Made by a program: the position numbers and the translations under genes. The notes under the pieces were generated by a model. That model worked only from the letters and a program-made list of their open reading frames with translations, was not told where the DNA came from and made no database searches. A stretch of 11,372 nt of DNA from Verrucomicrobiota bacterium (GTDB lineage: Bacteria; Verrucomicrobiota; Kiritimatiellia; Kiritimatiellales; Tichowtungiaceae), in NCBI GenBank assembly GCA_030619095.1, contig JAUXCB010000017.1, positions 1 to 11,372 of the forward strand, written 5' to 3'. Shown in pieces: positions 1 to 6,287 of the stretch. Positions within the stretch are counted from its first letter, which is position 1; every line of letters starts with the position of its first letter.

Positions 1-167
1 CCCTGTTAAAGAACTTGCTCCAATCAGGGTTAAGGGGTACCATATTATCCTTTAATCAACCCAGCCGGTTCATTCACTTATTACTGGAGCGGCACGGCAT
101 TCCCGATGACAAACTTACATACATCGATGTTAGAAACGAGCATATACTGAGTGAAATTTATAATACA
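1..167. other. Region upstream of cysS with no identifiable gene
   Basis: The plus-strand frame used by cysS stays open leftwards to the window edge, but third codon positions here are AT-rich, unlike the GC-rich third positions inside cysS. The translated segment matches nothing I recognise. A second frame runs open from base 2 to a TAA at 53-55 and could be the last 17 codons of an upstream gene (ending ...KGYHIIL), which cannot be verified from this fragment. I see no convincing -35/-10 pair. The region probably holds the cysS promoter and leader. Confidence 0.35.
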
Positions 168-1586
168 ATGAGCCGTCAGCTCGAAGAGCTGAGTCCTCTC
201 AAAGACAACCACGTTCGCATGTATACCTGCGGGCCGACCGTCTACAACTATGCGCACATTGGAAACTACCGCGCCTACATGTTCGAGGATCTGCTCCGCC
301 GGTGGATTCAGTACAAAGGCTTCGAAGTGACCCAAGTGCAAAACCTGACCGACGTGGATGACAAAACCATCTGCGGCGCCCGCGAAGCCGGCCGGCCCCT
401 GCGCGACTACACGCAGACCTACAAAGACGCCTTCTTCGCCGACCTCAAGGTGCTGAATATTCAACCGGCAGAACACTACCCCGCCGCGACCGACTGCATC
501 CCGGAAATGATCGCACTAATCGAAAAACTGTTCGAAAAGGGACTGGCTTATCAATCCGACGACGGCTCGGTCTACTACGCTATCGACAAGTTTCCCGACT
601 ACGGAAAACTCGCCCGCCTCGACCGCGAAGGCATGCGCTCCGGTGCCCGCGTCGATCAGGATGAATACGACAAAGATAACGCCGCCGACTTCGCCCTCTG
701 GAAAGGAACCGTCGAAGCCGATGGCGATGTTTTCTGGGACTCCCCGTGGGGCAAAGGCCGCCCCGGCTGGCACATCGAGTGCTCCGCCATGAGCCAGAAA
801 TATCTGGGCCAACCCTTCGACCTGCACACCGGCGGCGTCGACAATATTTTCCCGCACCACGAAGATGAAATCGCCCAGAGCGAAGGTGCCAACGGCTGCA
901 TGTACTCCAAACAATGGATGCACTGCGCCCACCTGCAGGTCGAAGGTAAAAAAATGTCTAAGTCCGAAGGCAACTTTTTTACCCTGCGCGAGATCCTCGA
1001 CAAAGGCTACACGGGCCGCGAAATCCGCTACGAACTCATCGGCACCCACTACCGCCGATCACTCAACTTCACCTTCGACTCGCTCAACGCCAACCGCGCC
1101 GCTCTCGCCCGCCTCGATGAATTCTATGCCAAACTTCAAGACGCCGTCGGTAAAACGAGTGGGGTCAGTACGAAGAATTTGACGAATCAAGATTCTCAAA
1201 TTCACGGACTGACCCCCGAAGGATTGCCGACATGGGCCGTAAAAATGGAAGCGGACTTCTCTGCTGCACTCGATGACGACCTTAATATCGCCGGCGCACT
1301 CGGCGCGCTCTTCGACGGGGTCCATGAAGGAAACAAGCTCTTCCCGCTCAATTCAAAAACCGCGCAGGCGGTTTCCGCCCTTTGGAAAAAAATCGACACC
1401 GTCCTCGGCTTTCTCGATCCACCCAAAAAGGAGGTTCCGGCTGAACTCATCGAAATGGCCGACGCCCGCGCCACCGCCAAGGCCAACAAAGAGTGGGCCG
1501 AGGCCGACCGTCTGCGCGAGGCCATCGCCGCCGCCGGCTGGGTTGTTCAAGACACCCCCACCGGCCCGAAGCTGAAGAAGCGCTAG
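168..1586 (+). CDS. cysS: Cysteinyl-tRNA synthetase
   Basis: Class I aminoacyl-tRNA synthetase that charges tRNA-Cys in the cytoplasm. Numbered from the ATG at 168 (472 aa), the HIGH motif is present as HIGN at residues 30-33 and KMSKS at 262-266. The four zinc ligands of the family are visible: Cys in MYTCGPTVY, Cys in WHIECSAM, and His and Glu in FPHHEDEIAQ. The C-terminal helical region ends in the usual KEWAEADRLREAI segment, and length is normal. The start is uncertain. The family N-terminus (E. coli MLKIFNTLTRQ) aligns with LSEIYNTMSRQ, so seven conserved-looking codons lie before this ATG, pointing to a non-ATG start such as CTG at 147. No strong ribosome-binding site decides it. Odd feature: about 19 residues (roughly 331-350, SGVSTKNLTNQ...) between the catalytic and anticodon-binding regions are encoded by a palindromic repeat. 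The gene is convergent with murJ. Confidence 0.97.
   Translation: MSRQLEELSPLKDNHVRMYTCGPTVYNYAHIGNYRAYMFEDLLRRWIQYKGFEVTQVQNLTDVDDKTICGAREAGRPLRDYTQTYKDAFFADLKVLNIQPAEHYPAATDCIPEMIALIEKLFEKGLAYQSDDGSVYYAIDKFPDYGKLARLDREGMRSGARVDQDEYDKDNAADFALWKGTVEADGDVFWDSPWGKGRPGWHIECSAMSQKYLGQPFDLHTGGVDNIFPHHEDEIAQSEGANGCMYSKQWMHCAHLQVEGKKMSKSEGNFFTLREILDKGYTGREIRYELIGTHYRRSLNFTFDSLNANRAALARLDEFYAKLQDAVGKTSGVSTKNLTNQDSQIHGLTPEGLPTWAVKMEADFSAALDDDLNIAGALGALFDGVHEGNKLFPLNSKTAQAVSALWKKIDTVLGFLDPPKKEVPAELIEMADARATAKANKEWAEADRLREAIAAAGWVVQDTPTGPKLKKR
1161..1216. repeat. 56-base palindromic element inserted in frame in cysS
   Basis: Nested inverted repeats account for almost the whole stretch. The outer arms are GGGGTCAGT (1161-1169) and ACTGACCCC (1208-1216). 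The middle arms are GAATTTGA (1175-1182) and TCAAATTC (1196-1203). The inner arms are GAATC (1184-1188) and GATTC (1191-1195), with a two-base AA loop. All 22 pairs are perfect, broken only by small internal loops. The reading frame passes through without a stop. The site corresponds to a linker that is short and variable in other CysS proteins. The form resembles REP-type palindromes mobilised by tyrosine transposases; family membership is inferred. Confidence 0.85.
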
Positions 1587-1612
1587 CTTGCAAACGCGGC
1601 TACGCATTTTTT
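1580..1612 (+). terminator. Possible intrinsic terminator of cysS
   Basis: The left arm GCGCTAGC (1580-1587) overlaps the cysS stop codon. It pairs with GCTACGC (1599-1605), leaving one bulged C, and is followed by A and six T residues (1607-1612). The 11-base loop is long and the stem has only seven pairs, so this is a modest terminator candidate. There is no T-run on the other side, so it should not serve murJ, which converges from the right. Confidence 0.4.
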
Positions 1613-1619
1613 AAACGCT

Positions 1620-3200
1620 CTAGCGGCGGATTGCTTTGGCGAATTCGCGGAGTTCGGGCGCGCGGAAAAGGAAGCTAGCCAGCAAGTAAACCCCGCCGCC
1701 GCCGAAGATGCTGACAAGGACAGAAAGAATCTGCTGCATTTTCCCAAGGCTCGGGAACAAGCCGTGAATCAGAAGGGCGACGACGGCCATGAGCAGCGCG
1801 GCGACGAACGAACGAGCGGCAGTGGCCCCCACCCTCGCCCACGCGAGCTTCCCAATTCGCCGTTGAAGGGTCCACGCCAAACAACTCATGCTAAACACGG
1901 ACGAAAGAACCGTGGCAAAGGCGATCCCGGCATGCTTGACCGGCTGCGGAAGGGTCAGAATAAAGGTGATGTTGAGCATCAAATTAAGCCCAACGGCCCC
2001 TGCGCCGATTCGAACGGGTGTCTGGGTGTCCTGCTGGGCATAAAAGGCGGGAACAAACACTTTGGCGAGGCTGAAAACAATCAGGCCGGGCGCATAGCAC
2101 TGGAGCGCAATCGCCGTCATCCAGGTTGAGGCGGGATCAAACTCTTTCCATTCAAAGATCATCTGCACGATGGGGTGTGCGAGAACGAGCAGGCCCACGG
2201 CGGCGGGGATCATGATGAAGAGCAAATGGCGCAGTCCGTCGCTGATGCCTCTGCGAATCTGTTCAGGATCCTTGCGGGCGGCGTGTCCGGAAAAGACAGG
2301 TAACAGCACGGTGCCGAGCGCGGTGGCAAAAATTCCGAGCGGAAAATAGATGAGCCGCTCGCTGAAGAAGAGCGCAGAGGGCGCTTCGGCGCTCACCCAT
2401 ATAGCGAGGAAACGGTCGATCATAACGTTGAGCTGGAGAACGGCCATCCCGAGTGCAGCGGGCCCCATGAGGCAGAGAATGCGTTTTACTTTGTCGTTTA
2501 CCTCTCTTTTTTCATCTATTGAAAAGGCGGGCGAGATGCCGGACGTCCGCTTTTTTAATGGCCGCCAGCCGAAGTGCCGAAGGACTGGCCATTGAATGGC
2601 CCACTGCAAAAAGCCCGCCAGCAGGACGGCCCAGGCCACCGCGCGTATTTTTTCCTCCGGCGAGTTTCCCATGTTCGGAATCACAAACAAGAGCGTGGCG
2701 ATCCAGAGAAGATTGAGTATGCAGGGGGCGAACGCGGAGATGGCAAAGTGATGGAACGAGTTGAGGATGCCCATGGAGACCGCCGCGAGACAAATGAAGA
2801 TCATGTAGGGCATCATGATCTGAAGCAGGTCGAGTACGGCGGCTGTTTTGGCGTTAGCGACCGGGGCGAAGAGCGCACAGAGAATGACAACGGCGGTACT
2901 GAACGTCAGCACGACCGCCAGCAAAAAGAGGACCCGGTTGATGAGTAGCCAGGCGACATCATCCCCCTCTTTTTCGCGCGTTTCTACAAGCACCGGTACG
3001 AGAGCCGAGGAGAGAGCCCCTTCCCCGAACAGGCGGCGAAAGAGGTTGGGGATGGTGAAGGCCACGACAAAGGCGGACATGACGAGCGAGGTGCCGAAGA
3101 AGCCGGCCATCAACACGTCGCGCACGAGACCCAGCAGGCGGCTGAGGGCCGTAAACCCGCTGACGATCCCGGCTGATTTGATTATTTTTTTTGAGTCCAT
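1620..3200 (-). CDS. murJ: Lipid II flippase MurJ (MviN family)
   Basis: Inner-membrane flippase of the MOP superfamily that moves lipid-linked peptidoglycan precursor (lipid II) to the periplasmic face. From the ATG at 3200 the protein has 526 residues, normal for the family. It is hydrophobic throughout, consistent with about 14 transmembrane helices. The N-terminus carries the family pattern SGFTALSRLLGLVRDVLMA (residues 14-32, with Arg21 and Arg27) and FTIPNLFRRLFGEGA (48-62, with Arg55/Arg56), matching the conserved arginines lining the MurJ cavity. The frame stays open 33 codons further upstream, but that extension is low-complexity and repeat-derived, so MDSKKIIKSAGIVSG is the better start. 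The gene lies 44 bases downstream of the CPBP protease gene and is probably co-transcribed with it. The last codons end in a GCGGCGGATT string (plus-strand reading) also seen in a REP at 7869. Confidence 0.95.
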   Translation of the reverse strand: MDSKKIIKSAGIVSGFTALSRLLGLVRDVLMAGFFGTSLVMSAFVVAFTIPNLFRRLFGEGALSSALVPVLVETREKEGDDVAWLLINRVLFLLAVVLTFSTAVVILCALFAPVANAKTAAVLDLLQIMMPYMIFICLAAVSMGILNSFHHFAISAFAPCILNLLWIATLLFVIPNMGNSPEEKIRAVAWAVLLAGFLQWAIQWPVLRHFGWRPLKKRTSGISPAFSIDEKREVNDKVKRILCLMGPAALGMAVLQLNVMIDRFLAIWVSAEAPSALFFSERLIYFPLGIFATALGTVLLPVFSGHAARKDPEQIRRGISDGLRHLLFIMIPAAVGLLVLAHPIVQMIFEWKEFDPASTWMTAIALQCYAPGLIVFSLAKVFVPAFYAQQDTQTPVRIGAGAVGLNLMLNITFILTLPQPVKHAGIAFATVLSSVFSMSCLAWTLQRRIGKLAWARVGATAARSFVAALLMAVVALLIHGLFPSLGKMQQILSVLVSIFGGGGVYLLASFLFRAPELREFAKAIRR

Positions 3201-3210
3201 TACCCGCCCC

Positions 3211-3239
3211 GGCCCACGGCCACCCCTCGCAAGGAGGGG
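3211..3239. repeat. GC-rich palindromic spacer between the CPBP protease gene and murJ
   Basis: CCCCTC (3223-3228) pairs with GAGGGG (3234-3239) around a five-base loop. Next to it, GGCC-CAC-GGCC (3211-3221) is a second small inverted repeat. Together they fill most of the 44-base gap and abut the 7-base array that ends the upstream gene. There is no T-tract on the minus strand, so this is not a classical terminator. It could be an mRNA hairpin in the intercistronic region or a decayed mobile palindrome. Confidence 0.6.
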
Positions 3240-3244
3240 AACTG

Positions 3245-4237
3245 TCAGACCTCTGTCTTCTGTTCTCCGTCCTCTGAATCCCGGCCCAGTGCGATCCACT
3301 TCTTACGGGTCAGTGCCACGACAACCAGAACGGTTAGCGCCATCAACGGCCCGGCCCACGCCTTAGAAATCCATTCGCCGGTTCCGTAAAACCAGACCCT
3401 GTTCTGCTGATTTTTGGTGAGAAGCCGAAAGAGCATCATCACCCAGACCCATCCGGTGTGCAGACCGATTGCGAGATAGACGGATCGGGTCCAGTGGGAA
3501 AGCGTCGCCAGAACCAGCCCCATGCTGAACAGCGTGCAGATCTCCAGGAAGACCGTATCGCCCGCTCCGGCAAAGAGATTGCTGAACAGCAGAAATCCTG
3601 AATACCAGCCACGGGTGACCTCTGGATCCACCGGCTTCATAAAGTGAACGACCGCAAACAGCAGACTGCTGAGTACAATAGCGGGAATCGCTCCAAGACC
3701 CGTGCGCAGTGCATTCAAAATGAACCCTCGAAAAATGGTCTCTTCCAGCAGGCCGATCAGGAGTCCACCGATCAGAATTTTCAGAACCCCGGCCAGGATC
3801 TCCGCACCGGATCCGGTTGCATCCCATCGGTACACACCCATCAGCAGACCCACAGCGTAAACAACAAACATGCTGAATATCGCTGCGACCAAAGCCCCCC
3901 CGAGAAGCTTCATTCGATGCGGGCATCGAGGCCACCCAAAACTTTCCCGCGAGCGTACACCACTGAGACGATAGGCCAACGGCAGCAGGATCAACACAAA
4001 GATCAATACGAGCCGGGCCGTGACGCGGCGGAACGGTGCTGTAAAAACCGAGTCCGCGATATCCGCCCAAAACGCATGGGTTCCGGTCGCCTCGCACTCA
4101 TGCACCCAGCGCATCACCTCCGGCACATGCTCTTGAATTCCTCCATAAACCCACGGGGAAAGCAGAGCGGCCAGCAGCGGGGCGGCAACAAAAATGAGAA
4201 GCAACGAACACAGGGGTTTCATTCGATCATTGATCAT
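3245..4237 (-). CDS. CPBP (CAAX/Abi) family intramembrane metalloprotease
   Basis: Polytopic membrane protein of the CPBP glutamic/metalloprotease family (type II CAAX prenyl endopeptidase, Rce1-like). From the ATG at 4237 it has 330 residues. The three family motifs appear in order: EExxxR as E165-E166-TIF-R170, FxxxH as FAVVH with His198, and a third-motif His260 in GLHTGW. An N-terminal signal-anchor-like helix (MKPLCSLLLIFVAAPLLAALL) and several later hydrophobic helices fit a membrane location. The start at 4237 has GGAAAAG seven to eight bases upstream; the inner ATG at 4222 lacks a ribosome-binding site. The substrate cannot be read from sequence. Bacterial members range from peptide maturation to unknown roles. 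It precedes murJ on the same strand. The C-terminal residues DSEDGEQKTEV come from a 7-base repeat array and look like a recent addition. Confidence 0.85.
   Translation of the reverse strand: MINDRMKPLCSLLLIFVAAPLLAALLSPWVYGGIQEHVPEVMRWVHECEATGTHAFWADIADSVFTAPFRRVTARLVLIFVLILLPLAYRLSGVRSRESFGWPRCPHRMKLLGGALVAAIFSMFVVYAVGLLMGVYRWDATGSGAEILAGVLKILIGGLLIGLLEETIFRGFILNALRTGLGAIPAIVLSSLLFAVVHFMKPVDPEVTRGWYSGFLLFSNLFAGAGDTVFLEICTLFSMGLVLATLSHWTRSVYLAIGLHTGWVWVMMLFRLLTKNQQNRVWFYGTGEWISKAWAGPLMALTVLVVVALTRKKWIALGRDSEDGEQKTEV
3249..3276 (-). repeat. Array of four degenerate 7-base repeats encoding the protease tail
   Basis: Read on the minus strand the units are CAGAGGA, CGGAGAA, CAGAAGA and CAGAGGT, running directly into CTGACAG, which supplies the TGA stop of the protease gene. 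The purine bias and exact 7-base spacing are unlike the flanking coding sequence. Confidence 0.7.
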
Positions 4238-4243
4238 AAACTT

Positions 4244-4258
4244 TTCCAAGGTTTGGAA
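4244..4258. promoter_or_regulatory. Perfect inverted repeat just before the CPBP protease start
   Basis: TTCCAA-GGT-TTGGAA has perfect six-base arms. On the minus strand its right arm runs into GGAAAAG, the presumed ribosome-binding site for the ATG at 4237. It lies in the 110-base divergent gap between the protease gene and the LpxC-like gene. It could be a protein-binding operator or a small mRNA hairpin that masks the ribosome-binding site. I found no convincing -10/-35 pair in 4238-4347 for either direction. Confidence 0.45.
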
Positions 4259-4347
4259 CTCGCAACACCATCGCGACTTTCGTATTTTGAAGATTCGGGA
4301 GTTTAACCACGAATTTCGAAAATGGACATGGATAAAACATCTCAAAT

Positions 4348-5391
4348 ATGAACACCCACACAGATAAAAAACCGGGACGTCTTCTGGGCGGCGATGCGGC
4401 AGTTGTCGCCGCCTCCTACGAGGAGTTTAACAGCCTGCCAATCGATCTGAGCCTTCTGGATCAGCCGACCCACCCGCCGCAGGCACTGCAGAAGACCATT
4501 GCCAAGGCTGTCTCCGTCTCCGGATCGGGCACGTTCGCCGGGAAATCGACGACGAAAATCACGTTTGAGCCGACGGATCGGGAGGGCTGGTGGCTGGATC
4601 GCACGGATCTGCCGAACTCTTTGCCGATCCGTATAGCGATCGATAATGTGTGGACGACCGGATCGGTCGTCAGCAACATTGTACTGCGCGCCGGAGGCCC
4701 CCGCAATTATGTGCGTATGGTCGAACACATCATCGCCCTGCGCATGGGGATGGATATCGACAATCTGATGATCAAGATCGACTCGGGCGATCCGCCGCTG
4801 TTTGATCGCGGGAGTCTGGATCTGGTGGATGCACTGCAACAAGCGGGCCGGCATACCGTGGACCGCCCCGTGCGGCTGGTCACCGTGAAAGAACCGGTTA
4901 CACTCGGCTGGGCCGGCGGACAGTTCCTGACACTCGCCCCGCATACCGGCACGGTGCCAACGCTGACCCTGGATGCGGCGGTAAACTTCCCCAATGCGAT
5001 CGGCCAGCAGCGAATCGTCTTCCCGGTCAATTTTCAAAACCTGCAGACCGGTGCGGAGGCCCGGACGAATACGCCGTACGCCAAAATGCTCTACTGTAAA
5101 ACGATCGGTAAAATTTTTGCGGATATCCGCAATCTGGGCTACACGGATGAAAACATCCTGATTGCCCGAAAAAACGCCTATCACAATCAGCCTCGCCTGA
5201 TTCGAGACGGCAAATCCCTTGAGCCGGTATGGCATCGCGCCGTACTCGACCTGCTCGGGGCCATTTCGCTGATTCCTGACGCGCGCTTTGTCGGGGAGAT
5301 CACCTCGTACAAGGCGGGACACCGCCTCGACTGCGACCTGATCACCGGACTCTATCTCCATCATCTTCTGACACCGGTTGGCCTCGAATGA
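4348..5391 (+). CDS. LpxC-like UDP-3-O-acyl-GlcNAc deacetylase homologue, divergent active site
   Basis: Homologue of LpxC, the zinc deacetylase committing UDP-acyl-GlcNAc to lipid A synthesis. The 347 aa include about 50 extra N-terminal residues. Matches to LpxC: GSGTFAGKSTTKITFEP against the GVGLHTG region, RMVEHIIAL with Glu126 and zinc-ligand His127 (E. coli E78/H79), DIDNLMIKI, LTLDAAVNFPNAIGQQRI, EART with the conserved Thr, and YKAGH with His325 (E. coli H265). Differences: the second zinc motif HKMLD is HRAVLD (His296 to Asp301, one residue longer). The Asp equivalent to E. coli D246 is Ala305. The acyl-contact Phe after ART is Asn. The GLHTG His is Phe, and the LGGS loop is lost. 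It may be a specialised or non-canonical paralogue. It heads the operon, overlapping the acyltransferase gene by four bases. No strong ribosome-binding site precedes the ATG. Confidence 0.8.
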   Translation: MNTHTDKKPGRLLGGDAAVVAASYEEFNSLPIDLSLLDQPTHPPQALQKTIAKAVSVSGSGTFAGKSTTKITFEPTDREGWWLDRTDLPNSLPIRIAIDNVWTTGSVVSNIVLRAGGPRNYVRMVEHIIALRMGMDIDNLMIKIDSGDPPLFDRGSLDLVDALQQAGRHTVDRPVRLVTVKEPVTLGWAGGQFLTLAPHTGTVPTLTLDAAVNFPNAIGQQRIVFPVNFQNLQTGAEARTNTPYAKMLYCKTIGKIFADIRNLGYTDENILIARKNAYHNQPRLIRDGKSLEPVWHRAVLDLLGAISLIPDARFVGEITSYKAGHRLDCDLITGLYLHHLLTPVGLE

Positions 5392-6287
5392 ATCCGATCC
5401 GGGAAAAAGCTGAATACTGGCTGACAAAAGGATACTTCTCGGGTCTCCGGTTTTGTCCAAAGCCGGTCATTTACGGAACATGCCGTGTTTTGGCGGCGCT
5501 GTTCTATCTGTTTGCGACCCAGCGCCGACGGATCACTCTGAACAACCTGACGATTGCATTTCCGGAGGTCCCCGCCAAAGAGCGCAAGCGAATTGCGCGC
5601 GCAGCCTATGACCACTTCGGACAGTTGCTGGCGGAATCCGCGATGATTCTGGCTGGAAAAATATCACAGTCCGACCTGGATGAAATGGTGGACGGCAGCG
5701 AAATGGAAAAACTGAGGGCACTGGAACAGAGAGCCTCCCGCGGCGTGCTCGCCATTACCGGCCATCTGGGAAACTTCGAGTTGCTGGCGCACTACACCGG
5801 CTCGCATGCTGAACGACAAAGCCACGTGGTTGCCCGCAAGGGAAGCAACCAGCTGATCGACGACCGAATCGTAACCCCCATGCGGGAATCTTTCGGGAAT
5901 AAAGTCATCTATAAAAGCCGGGCTCTGCCTCAGATTGTCCGGGCGTTGAAAAAGAATGAACACATCGGCCTGCTGATTGATATTAAAACGAATGCCCGTC
6001 AGGGCGTTCCGGTGACCTTCTTTGGCAAACAGACGCTCGGGCTCACCTCCTCGGCCTTTCTCCAGATCAAACTCCATCCGCTCGTTGTGCCGATGACGAT
6101 GGTGCGGATCGCTCCCCGAAAATACAAGCTGGTGATCAACGATCCCATCGAATGGAGCGACAACGGGGAACCGATCGAGAAGCAGATTGCGGAACTGACC
6201 CAGATTCATCAGCAGGCGCTCGAAAATCTGATCCGCCAAACTCCGGAGCAGTGGCTCTGGATGCACAACCGCTGGAAAAACCAATGA
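5388..6287 (+). CDS. Lipid A late acyltransferase (LpxL/HtrB family)
   Basis: LpxL/LpxM-type lysophospholipid acyltransferase, which adds a secondary acyl chain to a lipid A precursor at the cytoplasmic face of the inner membrane. The protein has 299 residues, close to the family's usual 300. It shows an N-terminal membrane-anchor segment (about residues 28-45), the catalytic H-x4-E motif in GHLGNFE (His126, Glu131), LIDIKTNARQGVPVTFFGK corresponding to the D-x-x-x-x-x-G-v-x-v-P-F-F-G block, and the C-terminal PEQWLWMHNRWK signature. Its ATG overlaps the preceding TGA as ATGA, and its own TGA overlaps the next ATG in the same way, so translational coupling across the operon is likely. The acyl donor and the position acylated cannot be told from sequence. 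Confidence 0.92.
   Translation: MNPIREKAEYWLTKGYFSGLRFCPKPVIYGTCRVLAALFYLFATQRRRITLNNLTIAFPEVPAKERKRIARAAYDHFGQLLAESAMILAGKISQSDLDEMVDGSEMEKLRALEQRASRGVLAITGHLGNFELLAHYTGSHAERQSHVVARKGSNQLIDDRIVTPMRESFGNKVIYKSRALPQIVRALKKNEHIGLLIDIKTNARQGVPVTFFGKQTLGLTSSAFLQIKLHPLVVPMTMVRIAPRKYKLVINDPIEWSDNGEPIEKQIAELTQIHQQALENLIRQTPEQWLWMHNRWKNQ

Noticed and set aside
1615..1640. GCGGCGGATT at the murJ 3' end as a further REP copy
   Set aside because: Only 12 bases match the REP at 7866-7895, the second stem arm is missing, and the bases are needed as murJ codons; chance or remnant cannot be told apart.
3201..3299. Upstream extension of the murJ frame by 33 codons
   Set aside because: It translates a heptamer array and GC-rich palindrome overlapping the protease gene; family alignment starts at the ATG at 3200.
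4238..4345. Upstream extension of the CPBP protease frame by 36 codons
   Set aside because: No family similarity; it passes through the palindrome at 4244-4258, and the ATG at 4237 has a ribosome-binding site.
4342..5460. Long minus-strand open frame of about 370 codons opposite the LpxC-like gene
   Set aside because: It is antisense to a clear LpxC homologue, is rich in Arg, Gln, Asp and His as expected for a shadow frame, and has no recognisable domain.
6152..6283. Upstream extension of the ELM1-like frame
   Set aside because: It lies entirely within the acyltransferase gene in another frame; family N-terminus and ATGA overlap mark 6284 as the start.
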